DNA from: Hymenolepis diminuta
Lineage: Eukaryota; Platyhelminthes; Cestoda; Cyclophyllidea; Hymenolepididae
Direction of reading: 5' to 3'
Assembly (NCBI GenBank): GCA_900708905.1
Contig: CAADRB010000040.1
Span: 799,265-863,264 of the forward strand
DNA: 64,000 nt
Position numbers and translations under genes: made by a program. How positions within the stretch are numbered: position 1 is the stretch's first letter; each line of letters starts with the position of its first letter. The notes beneath the pieces are model-generated. The model was not told where the DNA came from. It ran no database searches and saw only the letters and a program-made list of their open reading frames with translations. This document shows positions 1-11,829 of this stretch, piece by piece.

Positions 1-149
1 AATATTTAATTGCAAAACGGTTTTGAGATTCTGTGTTGTGTGTTCTATTTTACCTGAAATTCAGTTTATTTAAGTAGTTTATCGTTGGAAAGTGCTTCCC
101 GATGTTAATTTTGGTGGATGTGGCGTCCTCCGGTTGAGAAATTTACATT

Positions 150-245
150 CAACTATTCTTGTCTTATTTAACGTTTAACTGGCATCGAACCCTTGACTTT
201 AGATTTACCGTTTACCATCATTACACTAATAAATATTTGTACAAT
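150..245 (-). repeat. Possible tRNA-derived SINE head with a consensus B box
   Basis: Read on the minus strand, this segment contains GGGTTCGATGCC, which fits the pol III B box GWTCRANNC exactly (GTTCGATGC). It is preceded by a TGGTAAACGG stretch at roughly A-box distance. No full tRNA cloverleaf can be drawn, because the T stem pairs poorly, so it is not a functional tRNA gene. Its link to the other SINE copies rests only on the tRNA-like head. Confidence 0.3.
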
Positions 246-379
246 TGGTCTATTTTGTGTTAAATTAATCATTAAGCTTTTCTTGAATATGCACAACGAA
301 AATTTATGTTCTCCTTCTGCCATTGATTCTTGTGTCAAAATTTAAAATTCCGATAGCCAGTCGCTTATATAATCGAACT

Positions 380-480
380 AAAGTGTTCATCAACATTTGG
401 TATTTGTCTGCACACCGGTAATTGAGAGGTGATGATATCGATACCCCCTTGTGTCCGATCAGCTTTCGGAACTTTAGCTG
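380..480 (+). repeat. SINE-like copy with tRNA-like head, plus orientation
   Basis: The text GAGAGGTGATGATATCGATACC matches, with few changes, the head seen on the minus strand near 34510 (CAGAGGTCACAAGATCGATACC). Upstream TTTGGTATTTGTCTGCAC stands where an A box would be. The tail diverges after the B-box region, so assignment to the family is moderate. It lies about 150 bases from a copy in the opposite orientation at 575-670. Confidence 0.4.
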
Positions 481-574
481 CCAAGTCCATTTAGGAAATC
501 GTTTTCCGCCTTCCCCCTTACAGAGTTACATTACGGAGCCTACCCGTTGAGAAACTCGCTTTTCGTTATCCTCT

Positions 575-670
575 TTATTGGTCAGACTTAATCGACGATC
601 GGCCGTTCTGCTCACCGGACGTTCACTGATGGGCATCGATCTCGTCACCTCTGATTTTGTTGTCCGTTTT
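575..670 (-). repeat. SINE copy (tRNA-like head plus family tail)
   Basis: On the minus strand a head, CAGAGGTGACGAGATCGATGCCC, contains a perfect B box (GATCGATGC, plus-strand 633-641). It is followed by a tail reading GTGAGCAGAACGGCCGATCG. That tail is nearly identical to the one at 58722-58822 (GTGATCAGAATGGCCAATCG) and similar to the copies at 34468 and 50175. The shared tail outside the tRNA-like part shows this is a repeat family and not a chance B box. Confidence 0.6.
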
Positions 671-1754
671 GAGTGAAAAAACTAACCGTCAGTAGAGGGA
701 TGACAAAACGCGAGAGCTTGAAATCGCTTTCTTTCAATGGGAATTTAGAATCCTACATTTCACATCGTGTCTTCTCTTTTAACCGAAGCTTCATTTGATT
801 TGGTCCTTGAAGGGATGCCAATTAGTCATTCACTGTGAATAATGCACCTGTATATTCCATTTCGGACGAGACATCTGAGTGTGTGTACTACTGTCCTTCC
901 GGAACAATGGCTCAGATTTCAGACAATTTGTAATTGACATCATGCTTGTCTCTCATTTCGGCCGCTTTAATACCATCTTGTCATTCATAAAATGGGGGTT
1001 CTAATAAGTGCTTTTAAATCTTCCGCTCCCCGACTGTTTTGTCGGACGGCCAAATATCAAAAGAAATTGCGTCCCAATCCCACGAACATATTTACTATGA
1101 GTAATTTATTAAAACGGGATACAACTGCACGATTTTGCGTAGGTTCAGTGGTTAATTTTCCCAACTCCCACTACCGGTTGTCTGCAATTGTATCTTGGTT
1201 TACTCTTTTTGGATCCCGCATCTATAGTATTGTTTAAACAGTGGACGGCAAGTCCATTGATTTCATCAGGTGATTCAGGTATTGAGGTCATAATCCGAAG
1301 AAATCTTTCGGTAGATTTTTTACTTGGTGCCTTTTCTCTAACAAAGATTCCCTTAAAGCATTACCACAACTTTACCACAACTGAAGTGGAGAAAATATGT
1401 CTATTTTTGAATACTTTACGTAAGCTATTGATGTAAGTTTCTTGAAAGTCTAAGAAAGATTTTAAACGAAACCATAAACAACTTTATTCTTCTAATCAGT
1501 CATCGCAAAATATCGATCTTATAGAAGAATAAAGCTAATATGTAACTAGATTGTTTAACATCCCCTTTGTGTCTATCTCTCCATTTCAAGTAGTTTTGAA
1601 TATTCTCCAAAAGGTATCAGATTTTATCATCTCTAATTTAGCTAGAAAATCGCACTGGCATTGAAGTTGTACTTTCCGCCAAATTGACAATTGTTTAAAG
1701 AAGTAAAAATTTAACAGAGAAAAACGAAGCACACTTGATGGAAAATAGTTTTAA

Positions 1755-1925
1755 AATTTGTCGACTACCAATAGCACCCCTTCGTCATTAGTGTTCAAAA
1801 TCAGCCACTTCGTCAGTGCGTTAGCCAGAGGCAGGCGCATTGATATTTTTGCTCACATATACTGGGAGCTTGGTACACACAGCTGTTTTGACGTCAAAGC
1901 GACAAGTGATGTTAGTCGTAATTAA
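1755..1925 (+). other. Coding-like island, 56 open codons, unrecognised
   Basis: An open frame without an early ATG runs from just after a TAA to a TAA at 1923-1925. It includes Trp- and Cys-containing text such as HIYWELGTHSCFDV. Composition is more balanced than in the surrounding DNA. No splice donor precedes the stop and no known domain is recognised. Part of it (GTCAGTGCGTTAGC) also resembles a tRNA-derived A-box region, so a decayed repeat is an equally good explanation. Confidence 0.15.
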
Positions 1926-2275
1926 GACGACGTCGACAACTTGATCCTGAATTGGTTCCTGTATGTACATCCCCTACACCTTATGTACCCTCATTCTTTC
2001 CTCCTCCCCCTTCTTTTTTCGTGGCCCATTAACCTGTGACAGCGTTTTTTCGTTCAGTAAGCTCCGCGGAGGTTGTCGAAAAAGTTGGCAAATTATCTGG
2101 TTCCCGTTTCTGTTTAATTTATGTCAAAAATGATTAATTAATGTCTATAAGTGTGTATGGAGCGGCTTCCTTATTGATGAAATATCATTGTCGATATTAA
2201 TCGTTATTATAAAAAGGTGAATTGTAAATGTAAACAGCAAGGTCTATTTATTCATAATATTAAGTAGAGAAATGA

Positions 2276-2422
2276 AGTTTTGATGTCCCTCTCGGGGGAA
2301 CAACTCGCACTATTGATATCTCTTGGATGCTGCTGATACCGTTGATCGCCCAACTCACTGAACTGTCTGCAAAATCTCGATTTCGTGATCGCTCTCCTAT
2401 TACTCGGAGACTGTCGAATTAG
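2276..2422 (+). other. Coding-like island, 48 open codons, unrecognised
   Basis: After a TGA, the frame is open for 48 codons to a TAG at 2420-2422 and reads like protein (for example ISWMLLIPLIAQLTELSAKS, then an Arg/Ser-rich end). A good donor-like GTAAGA lies just downstream, but only after the stop, so the island cannot be an internal exon in this frame. It may be a pseudogene fragment or chance. Confidence 0.15.
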
Positions 2423-3350
2423 GACATTTGTAAGACATCTCCAATTTATTTAGTCTATTGAAGCAAAAGCTAGTATCCAAGATACAACTTCGACGTGAAG
2501 ATACATAGCCTTCATAACAGTATTTAACGTGGGTGGGGGAAGAGGAAGTTCAGTGTTGAAACTAAGATCCAGTTGCAGTTAGGGTGCTTATTCCTGAAAG
2601 TTTCTTTAAACGAGATCTTGGGAGTTTTCAATTATAGCATAGATTTTAATATTAGCAGGTAAAAATTGTAGTGGACGTTGGTTTTTAAGGGAAAAGGTTT
2701 GCATTCGTCTGCACTTTCTTAATATCGTAGCTCTAATTTGTCTGATTGCAAAACTGACAGCCTAGTTGATCGAGCTTAAAAGATTAGGTGCGACGTCTAT
2801 CTCATTTTTAGAGTTAAAGAGCCCCTAATAGGCACAAGTTAGTGGTTCTTTCTTCGAATGGCCAAAATAGCAGATTCATACTAATTCGTGGACTTGATTT
2901 TTATTAAAACTCTTGTTAAAGCAAACAATAATTTCTGATTTTTAGAAGCTTCTTAAACAGAGAAACAGAAGGATAGCACAAATTATACGTAAAGGAATTT
3001 GAAAAAAGGAACTGAAGTCCTAATATCTCTAGAATATTCGAGAATTAATAGCCTTAGCCTATCCTAAATCACATTCTTCGGGTTGCTGATGGTGATTATA
3101 ATCACTGTATTGATGAAACGGCAGAAATTGTTCATTTCAATTCCATACCCAGCCCTCGCCAGAGTATGTTGGTAAACAAGTCATTTTGATCCCTTTCCTA
3201 TGTGGCGTAAGTAGGTAATGAAATTCAACGGGTACAAAATCAATCACGTGTAATTAACCGGTACTAAAAAGAAAAAATGAATCTTTTTTCAACCTTCTTT
3301 CAAAACTAATGTTATATTCTACCGAACTGCTTTTCGATTTAACTTTTTAG

Positions 3351-3964
3351 TGTTTTCGCCGCATCCTGGACACGCATACGGTACCTGCTCAGGCTATCGA
3401 TCAGCTAGTCGTATGAGTTACGGTCCACGGTCAGCAAGTGCTATGGGTAATCCCTCAAATGGTTGTATTGTAAATCCAAACAATGGAATGATGAACGCAT
3501 CTTCCCGTACATTCATCCATGACCCTCATAACAACGGAGACCCCTGTTCTTGCTACGTTGAAGAAGGTCAACAGCAAGGTCATCTCCAACAACCTCGATC
3601 CCCACCCTATGGCGAATATATTGATACCCCTGGAAGTCCCTTTCTTGCGCAAAGAAGTCCCCTAGGAGGGTACAGAACCTTTCATTTCTCTCCAAGTCCT
3701 CAAAGATTTACCCCAGGGGCTGGAGAGTCCACAATATCGGCCTCTATTGGTTCTCTTCCTCGTTCTAGAGCTCCCAGTCGATCGACAGTCACCTTTCAAT
3801 CTCCCAGTCTTGTCCACCAACAGCCTCAACAACAACCCATCAAACTGGACCTTCGAGGACCTGTGGAATTAGACAATAGTGAGGCTACCTTCCCTGGTCT
3901 TCCACCTCGACCTACTACACGAACCGTTAGCAATCTTGATGACAATGAAGATATTGTGGATTGA
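3351..3964 (+). CDS. Terminal coding exon of an unrecognised protein with a disordered Ser/Pro/Gln-rich tail
   Basis: A clean 3' splice site (TTTAACTTTTTAG) precedes 3351. The frame then runs 204 codons to TGA at 3962-3964. The exon starts with two bases completing a split codon, so the previous exon ends in phase 1. The protein tail is low in hydrophobics and rich in Ser, Pro, Gly and Gln, with short SPS/SPxR-like runs (QRSPLGG, FSPSPQRF), a QQPQQQP tract and an acidic end (DDNEDIVD). There is no signal peptide, membrane segment or known fold, which fits a cytoplasmic or nuclear disordered C-terminus. Codon use and GC are clearly higher than in the flanks, supporting a real exon. I do not recognise the family. 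It is convergent with the teneurin gene at the other end of the window. Confidence 0.7.
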
Positions 3965-4330
3965 GTTTGACAGTATTCTATGCAAGAAATCCCTTCCTCT
4001 TTTCCAAATTTACTTTCCCTTAACACAAGAATTACTCTCCAAAGTGTCTTCCTTCTTTTTTCTAGTTTCTCTCAATCTCTCTTCCCCAAAATCCCTTATT
4101 CTCGAATACTCACAACGGACAGAAGGAAAAGAAATGGCTTGCATTATACAGTCTGCTTTTGTTCACGCTCTCTTTCCCTATTTCTTTCCCTGGTTTGTAA
4201 TACTGCCACTTCTCTTGAGTCTTTGAGCCCCTATATGACTCCCCTACTCTTTCTAAAGTTGTTCTAGAGAGCAAGAAAAGATGAGAGAGATTGTATTCTG
4301 TGTATGTTATAATATACATTATACGAATAT
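3965..4330 (+). other. Probable 3' UTR, pyrimidine-rich
   Basis: After the stop at 3964 the plus strand is strongly C/T-rich for about 300 bases (repeated CCCTTCC, TTTCCC and CTCTCTTCC runs), then turns AT-rich near 4300 with AATATAAA-like text. I see no canonical AATAAA within the first 400 bases, so the polyadenylation point is uncertain. Confidence 0.4.
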
Positions 4331-7293
4331 AAATATTTGCGAATGGTATGACTGCGTCTTACTGTGTTAATGACTATAGGGAGTACATTCAAGGAAAGTA
4401 TTAAATAGACTGTAATTTTATGGTGTTATGTCACTCAAATTTCAGTGATCGGGTGACTTTATGACTTTTACAATTGACACAACCGTAATTAAATTATTAT
4501 TATCATTATTATTAGGTTTATTAAAGTTTTACTAATGCTATTATCTATTCCGGAAAAGTAGGAAATACAAGTTGTAGTCATGGCAAAGCATCTGAAAGAG
4601 CAAAAATAGTCCATTAAGCAATGAAACAGGTAGGTCTACTAGGAGTGGATAATGAATTCAGGATATTAAGATGCATTGAATGGTAGCTTTTTACAATGAG
4701 TATAGTTCACAATGTTTTGTTCTGAAGCTCAAGATTTATTGTTTAACCATTTAGTTCTTGCTATATCCGGGGCTTATTGACCGGTTGATTTAAATGAGCA
4801 AGTGATTTTATCATCTTAAATAGCTAAGAGTAGTTGGGTGCGTCTAGATATGATACTTGTAACGTGGCAGAGCTCATCAGAATTCACTCATGAGAAATAT
4901 TTCTAGAATAAGAACACAAATAGGACTTGAGACCAAGATTTTAAAATCAGAAAGGAAGGATTCGGAACCAGGCGTTTTAAATGTGTGTGAAAACGGAGAA
5001 GGAGTATATCAGCATCTGAAACGAGTCTTAAAGAAGATGTCGCGAAAAATGTAATTTTTTCCAGCGTGCGATTCCGTGATTAGCGTGAACAGTGCATACC
5101 CATAATCGGTGCATGGGTACACTTTGTATGACAGATGAAATAAAGGTACAAATTTGCCGTGATTTCAACTGTTATGACCGCCAAGCTTGGCACAGCCGAT
5201 GCTGATTTGTCTCATCGGTCTCCTTTGTCTGAAAGTTGACTTTTGATTCGGTCGGTGTGGTCATTAGAAGTTATTCAGATTTATTCGTGTCTTCTGTAAA
5301 CAGAACAATCTTGAATAAATGTTGAATCAACTTTCACGATGCGATGCTTAGGTAAACTTTATTCCAATTGAATGGGAATGCTACTTAAAAATAATTCTAC
5401 TCACCGCGTTTAAGCTTACTCAAGCTCGTTACTGCAAGTTACTATTTAGATATCCTGAGCGCAAAATCAGTCATTTCATCTAGGGTTGGTGTCTTGTAAA
5501 CAAGAGTACGAAGGGGATCGAAATGAATTCTGTTTGGCCAACGTACTATTCAAAATAAGAATGTGTTTCAGATGCATATTTCCTCTATCAATAAGTTACT
5601 TTGTGGATACCTTAGTTCTAATGACCTGCCAAAGTTCGCTTTTAAGATGACCAGTGTTATAGTGAACATGGAAGACAAGCAGTCTAGCCAACCCATTCAA
5701 TGTAAATGAAGGCTTGACAGGTTAAAACCAGGCTGCCTGAAATTCTAACAACTCGAATTTACTGATGAATTGGGCAATATCTTCGCTTGTCACACACTCG
5801 TCATTTCAATGGAACATTCAGAAATCAGAAAATTAGCTAAGCGGTACATTTAACAATTGATTTAAGTTCAAGATGAGTTTCATAATTCTGACATCAAAAT
5901 TCATAGTATTAAGCTACTAACCAATGGTCTAGATAGCTAGACTACTAAGAGACAGAATATGACTATTTCGATAAGTAAAATATTCTGTGTTTCTGGAAGC
6001 ATGTCTATCGTAATTTCCTATGGGAGAGTCTGAAAGAAGGGGGGAAGGGAATTTGGGACATACTCCGACTATTACATTCAAAACAGTGCATAAAGCCAAC
6101 AGGAGTAAGGGCTTGTAAACCAGAGAGATCACCATAACCATAACGATTCAAAACCGGAGTAAATGCCTAGATCACGTAAAGTGGAGAGAAAGACCTCTAG
6201 TCCCATTTTTTCAAAAATTGCGTCTTAGATGCCAACTTGAAATGGTCAATTTAATAAAGTGCCTTTAAGTGAATATCGGTTAACTTTTGTTCTTGGATTT
6301 TGTACTGGTTAAATTAAGAATGGAAGTATTTAGCCTAAGAAAAGGCAACCTTACCATTATTTTAAAACGACTGCGGTGGAATACCGTGGACGCAGTAAAG
6401 GCAGTACCGCTACATTTAATTTTAAGTGGGCGCGGCCCATGGGTAATACTTAATTTTCTAATGCAATTTCTTACTTTGCTTCGAAAAAATTTGCTCTGAG
6501 TATGCCTAAATTTCACTTTTTCTTATGTCAAAATTTAACCACTCTTTATAAGGCGAATAGAATGAATGAAAGCGTACAGTACATTAAAAAAATGTTTAAA
6601 GTATAAAAGTAATCTCTATTTGAGTGCTCACTTTAAGCAATATTTGGTAATGAAAACTTTTTTGAAAATGTTTGCAAGAAAGTGGAGATATATTATAGTT
6701 ATAGAATAGACCACTGGGCTACAAATGTAGTGAACCCAAATGATTGCTCAAAGTTTAATGGTATTCCATCCAAATAAAATACAAGGAAGAATAAACCGTT
6801 AACTACTTTTCTCATATATTGATGAAGATTAATCTGTCTATTGTAGGACCTGTGAGGATCCAACCAAAGGAAATCATTAGAAACCCTAAACTAATAGACT
6901 TTTTGATATAAATTACCTTTTTTGAGATGACTGAGGAATAGAAGATCGAGAATACTTCTTCACTTATTGAACTTTCTTGTTTCTTTCCAAATTCGAGATA
7001 TCTACCTATCTGGGTAGTAAATTTCACTTAGACCTTCCATATTAAACAGACATTGCCAGATATTAGACGATATATCATTCAATGTTAATGAATTCTATCT
7101 AATGAATTCACTGAATGATAATCAAGTTGAAAGTGTGATATTTCACGGCAATATTTTCTACTCGGCCAATGATATCGAAGGATGAATCCCTACATCTCCG
7201 AAATATCTATCTAACGTCATCGCTAACCACCAAAATTTAATTATCTTGTTCTCATAGTGATGTGTGAAATTGTCAACCTTATTGTGATCTCAG
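4331..7293. other. Non-coding stretch between two plus-strand exon candidates
   Basis: No exon with splice signals and coding composition was found. The stretch holds one copy of the dispersed repeat family near 4660-4830. A 17-nt word, GACTTTTGATTCGGTCG, near 5238 recurs in inverted orientation near 8120-8140. It may be an intron if 7294-7486 is an alternative last exon of the gene ending at 3964. Confidence 0.4.
4655..4830 (+). repeat. Copy of dispersed repeat family R2
   Basis: The core reads TATCCGGGGCTTATTGACCGG followed by TTGATTTAAATGAGCAAGTG. It matches the core found near 32800 (CAATGCTTATTGAACAGTTG) and 21815 (GATCTTATTGACCAGTTAAT). Copies are diverged and their ends cannot be fixed by eye. 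Confidence 0.4.
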
Positions 7294-7486
7294 GCTCTCT
7301 ACAGATAAACATCATGTGTCCCCAAGTGGCTCATCCTCATCGATCGAAAAATCTACGTGTACCTCGGATGATAGTTGCAGAGGCACCGCTGACTCCACTG
7401 TTTCGGAATCAGTCCCTTTTCTACAAACGTCCTCTCCAATTAAAGCACACAAAATTATGTCCTCATGCGTGTCCTTATCCAAGTGA
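7294..7486 (+). CDS. Candidate Ser-rich terminal exon (alternative last exon or separate transcript)
   Basis: The frame that opens after TGATCTCAG (7293) or CTACAG (7304) runs about 60 codons to TGA at 7484-7486. It encodes a Ser/Thr-rich tail (VSPSGSSSSIEKSTCTSDDS, later VPFLQTSSPIKAHK). Such composition is typical of disordered C-terminal tails and resembles the exon at 3351-3964. A second frame (7259-7499) is also open, with a Cys/His-rich end (LCPHACPYPSDECK), and cannot be excluded. It could be entered from the stronger acceptor TTATCTTGTTCTCATAG at 7256. Downstream sequence becomes C/T- and CA-rich like the 3' UTR at 3965. Which frame is used, and whether it belongs to the 3351 gene, is not decided by the sequence. 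Confidence 0.35.
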
Positions 7487-9157
7487 CGAATGTAAATAGC
7501 CTTTCAATACACACACATACACAGAATCACTTATCAGACACACTTTCCTTTGCTCCCTTCCTCAATTCTCCTGTACCCTTTTGGATGTCTCTATTGCGGT
7601 TCGTTAAATACATCTTGGTCTAATCAGCTCTTGGTCCTTTTGCTTAACCATCTACTGTTAGCCTCGTACCCTAACCACAACAATATTTATAAATGCGGTG
7701 CAAATCAGTTTCTACTTCATTTTATGTAAATTTAAAATAACATAAAGAATCACCTTAATTTTAACTTATTAATCACCAACATAAATAGTACAAATATTTT
7801 GTAACCCACATTTAATCCAAATTAAGTCGATATTCCTGAACATTATCGGAACATTATAATGTGTTCTCATTGTAAAATCCCTGGTGATGAATTTATATTA
7901 ACAGATAATGAACTCATGCTGGAGCTGAGTTAATATTAGTACTATGATTGCGTTATTTGAATTAATAATAATTATCCAAGCAGTCAGAAATACATATTTT
8001 AAATAATACCTGTTCACTGGCTATTAGAAGGAAAAGATGTACCAAGATAGGCCTCTTAATTTGAATGACCATTTAATCAGATTTGAAAACTATGGACATA
8101 GCTAAGCAGGCAATTCATAATCGACCGAATCAAAAGTCTGCTCTTATTCCAATGAAATCCTTATTTGAAAGTCAACTAATGAGTCCAGAAATAAGTGGAG
8201 GTAAAGAAATATCGAACCTTTTAAGGAAAGTGTTCGAAAAACTTGACGCGGATTGAAGATAGATATCTTTAAGAATCTCTCATGGGAAATTGACATTTAG
8301 CAACGCCTCTTGTAAACAAGATTAATAAGTTCGATTGGTCATCCACATCTCTAGATGTGCTCTTGGAACTTTAGAAGCATTTGCTTCCTCAACCCTTACA
8401 ATAACCCTTTTACTACACCTCAATTATAAATTCTTCCCTGTGAATTTTAGTCACAGCAATTTTCGAACTGTTAAATATAGTAATTACAAGTACAAATAGC
8501 CATCTTCATTAATACTAGTCTCCTATAGAATGAAATACAGTCCCCCATTTTGATTAATTCCAGTCCCGATCTAGTACTCTTATTTACGAACCGGATTTTA
8601 GTGTCTTATGACCTAGTTATAAGATGGGAATATGATTAATGGGCATTATAAATGCATATTATGAATGTAATAAAATTCTGACCTAGCCACGGACACTTCA
8701 TGTGAAGTGTTTAATAAAATGAAACATTCATTTACGATCAGTAAAAGATAGTAAAGTCCCCTTTGAAACAGCAAGAAAGGCAATTGATCCAAGTTGAAGG
8801 TGTTACTTTTGTTACAGCGTTAACAATAATGATAGTGCATAATATACATGGCACAATAAAAACGCATTTTAACATCCGAAATATGGCGTGAAATTTAAAA
8901 CTGAAAATTTCTTCAGAAATGACTAAAAAGACATTTTTCAATGAATTTAGCGAGTTAAAATTTGTCGACTTTCACTTAACAAGATTTTAGGGATATATGA
9001 CGTCTGAAAAGCGATTAATTAATTTTAATCAATGAAGATTCAAAGATAGAATATTTGCGTCTCTGAGATTTCCTTAGGAGTTGTGATACTCAGGTGCCCA
9101 GTGTTTGGCTGTATGATAAGCCCTATTTGAGACATGATGAGTTTGATTAGGACTGAA

Positions 9158-9173
9158 CTCTCTCTCTCTCTCT
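9158..9173. repeat. (CT)8 microsatellite
   Basis: Sixteen bases of uninterrupted CT repeat. Confidence 0.9.
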
Positions 9174-11660
9174 GTCATTTGTCTATTTAAACAATTTCAT
9201 TCGCAGGGTGTATTAAAATGTGATGAAAACGCGTTGTCTCTACGTCTTCGTTCGTAGTTTCGAATGTGTTGTAAGTATTAAAAGATTAACTAATATCTTT
9301 TCCCTTTAGTATCCGAATTCTGTGTGCACCGGGTTGTCTACACTTTTGTAATTATAGTTTACTGTGCTACGTCTTAACGGCTTTGTTTCTGATTGAGTTT
9401 ATATCCATTATGATTTGGACTTATCGAAAATTTGATTTCCTTGAGTGGTTAATCATGTCAAGTAAGTAAATGGATCTCCTTGAATAGCTAATAGCAATTA
9501 GATGATAACAGCTAAGATAATTTAAACTCAATGAAGCTGAGCTTTTCCTTTATTTTATCAGAAGGTCATATCAGACGTTTGATTTGCACAGGAGGTAAAA
9601 ACTTTTAATATAATATTTAGGGAGGAGAAAATAAAGCGAAAGTGGGGATTTCAGTATTAAAACCAAGATTACTATACATTTCCTATTATGGTGAAGTTTT
9701 TTTATTCTTAAAACTTCAATACCTGAGATTTTTGGGACGGTTAGGTTGGAATATAGTTTTCAAGAAAGTTTGTGAAAATTGTAGTAGAGGAAGTTTACAC
9801 CCATTTGCACTCCCTTAATTCCACATTTCAAATTCAGTTCAAAATCGTATGATCACTGAAGAAAGCCTATTCGAACCGGTCAGGCTTAAAGGATTGAGTA
9901 TTGAAACAATCCCATCGTTAGAGTTACGTGGCTTTTAGTCGGTATAAGCTAGCAAGACTTTCATCGAATTGGCAAGATAACACTAGGTTACATGGTTTTA
10001 ACGAAACCGAGACCACCGGAGTTCATATTGAGTGAACTCTGGTAATAAGACAGCATATTTAGCTCCCTTTCAAACATTTCTTATGTTGTCGATATGATCT
10101 TTCTCTGTAAATCTCATTCAATATTGATTTTCTAAATGTTTGAATACCTACAGATTCAGTTTTACTTTCTTTTACGCTTGTCATTCTATTTAAATGTGTA
10201 TTGCTTCGCCTATTTTAAAAATTGTGAATTAGATAAAATTATCTTCTTTAAATCAGGTGTCTTTAAAATTAGAGTAGTTTATCTTGGATCAACTATGCTG
10301 GATGTCTTAAACCCAAATTAGGATGGTCTGCTTAAACGGACATCTAAAAATCGTCTGTACTTTTATTTCCCCACACAAATTTATGACGCTAAAATAACTT
10401 TTAAGTTGATCTCTAACCGAACTGGCACACTTATGATTTGACCCGCTTCGCCGAAAAAGTACATTCTGCCTTCTGACTTTATTCTAGTTCACGTTTTTAA
10501 TACCTTTTAGGAGCTCATTAATCCCAATAGATTTATTGATAGCCACGGGAACCAATCACGTAATATCTGAAAAATGCGTATTTCTTTATTGAATATGCGT
10601 TTTAACACACCCAAAAAGGTTCCCCTTTTCATGTCGTTAGAGCGTGAATCATTAATTAAAAGTGTCCCCTACATAGGTGGCTAATTATTCCCAAAATCTA
10701 TCAATTAGAAATAAACGCTCATTCAATTTTCTTCTTTCTTCAGGATTGCACCTATTTTCATTTAAGTAGTTTCTTTTTCGCTTTCATTAATGTTAACTTT
10801 TATCGGATAAAAAGCAGAGTGCATTGCACTGTTGGCATCGATTTATTGATTGAACATCAACTTCGGGGGTGGGGAGAGGGGGATGTGCATGTAACACAGA
10901 GAAATATTTCGGTGTAAAACACAAAAATTTTACATCTAAAGTGCTCCATTTATTGTTTTTAGACATTCTGAGATTCCTCTAAAATAATAAACGTCGTTCC
11001 AGATAATTAATGAAGAAAAATAAAATGCAAAACTTTTCTGATTGCGTTTGTTGTAGGCAATTTGATGGCAAAATACTCCAAATTATCCTTTGAATTTTTA
11101 ATGCATAAATATTACATGACGATTTGCGGATTAAGTAAATGTTTTATCCCGTTATTAAGATTTCATTCTTCATTTATCACTTAATTAGATGAGAGAAGAA
11201 TGTAGGGATTCAGAGTAAACTAATTTATCTACATTAAGATCAGTCTCGCATCACGAAATTCACTCTAATAAATATGGATTCTGATTTCAACTTTTTAAGT
11301 ACTATAAATGCTTACTTTAATTTCGTAATTTTCATTAACATCTTTGGTTTATGAATTATTAGTTGATTACTTTTACCTAATGTGAGCATGATTCCGTATG
11401 AGATCATATAAGAGGTTAGCAAAAGCTTATTGAAAAGGTGACCCATCTGTACGGTTCAAGGTGCAAAGTACCATCTACTATCAAACTGATTGCAGTAGCA
11501 AAATCGGTCATTGAAAAATCGTCATTGATAGCTCAAGTTCTCAAGGCAAAGCCACAGTCGCTCCCACAAATCTCAAGTCAAATTTGGCAGAATGAAAACA
11601 ATCACTATTTGAGCCAAAGTGATATCTTTTATGTTCAGGACTAAAATCTTCTAAATTCAG

Positions 11661-11682
11661 TCCATATACAATTGTATATGGA
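11661..11682. repeat. Perfect 22-nt palindrome
   Basis: TCCATATACAA followed at once by TTGTATATGGA is a perfect 11+11 palindrome with no spacer. It lies about 150 bases upstream of the mariner relic. No matching copy was seen elsewhere in the window. Confidence 0.9.
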
Positions 11683-11829
11683 TAAGGTAACTGAAGACAC
11701 CTATATTTTTGTAATTTAAACTAACCGTATAATAATTAATGAATTTTTTATATCAAAAGATCCCACGACAGATATTACTAATAACTAATGAAATGAAAAG
11801 ATACGCCTAATGATGTCTATAAAGGCGAA

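Larger units (their letters stand above)
1..3350. other. Non-coding stretch, probably intron or upstream region of the plus-strand gene
   Basis: No convincing exon of the downstream plus-strand gene is visible here. The exon at 3351 begins in the middle of a codon, so at least one earlier exon must exist, possibly left of the window. The stretch holds three SINE-like segments in the first 700 bases and two short coding-like islands (1755-1925 and 2276-2422), listed separately. The first 2.4 kb is visibly richer in GC than most of the desert further right. Confidence 0.5.
7487..11829. other. Non-coding, AT-rich stretch
   Basis: Nothing gene-like was seen. The stretch contains a CT microsatellite at 9158-9173 and a perfect palindrome at 11661-11682, described separately. 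Short open frames here lack coding composition. Confidence 0.6.

Noticed and set aside
150..245. Functional tRNA gene
   Set aside because: The B box fits but the acceptor and T stems do not pair, so only a tRNA-like relic is reported.
992..1436. Two overlapping plus-strand open frames of about 80 codons
   Set aside because: No splice sites in phase with the 3351 exon, and composition does not suggest a folded or disordered protein family.
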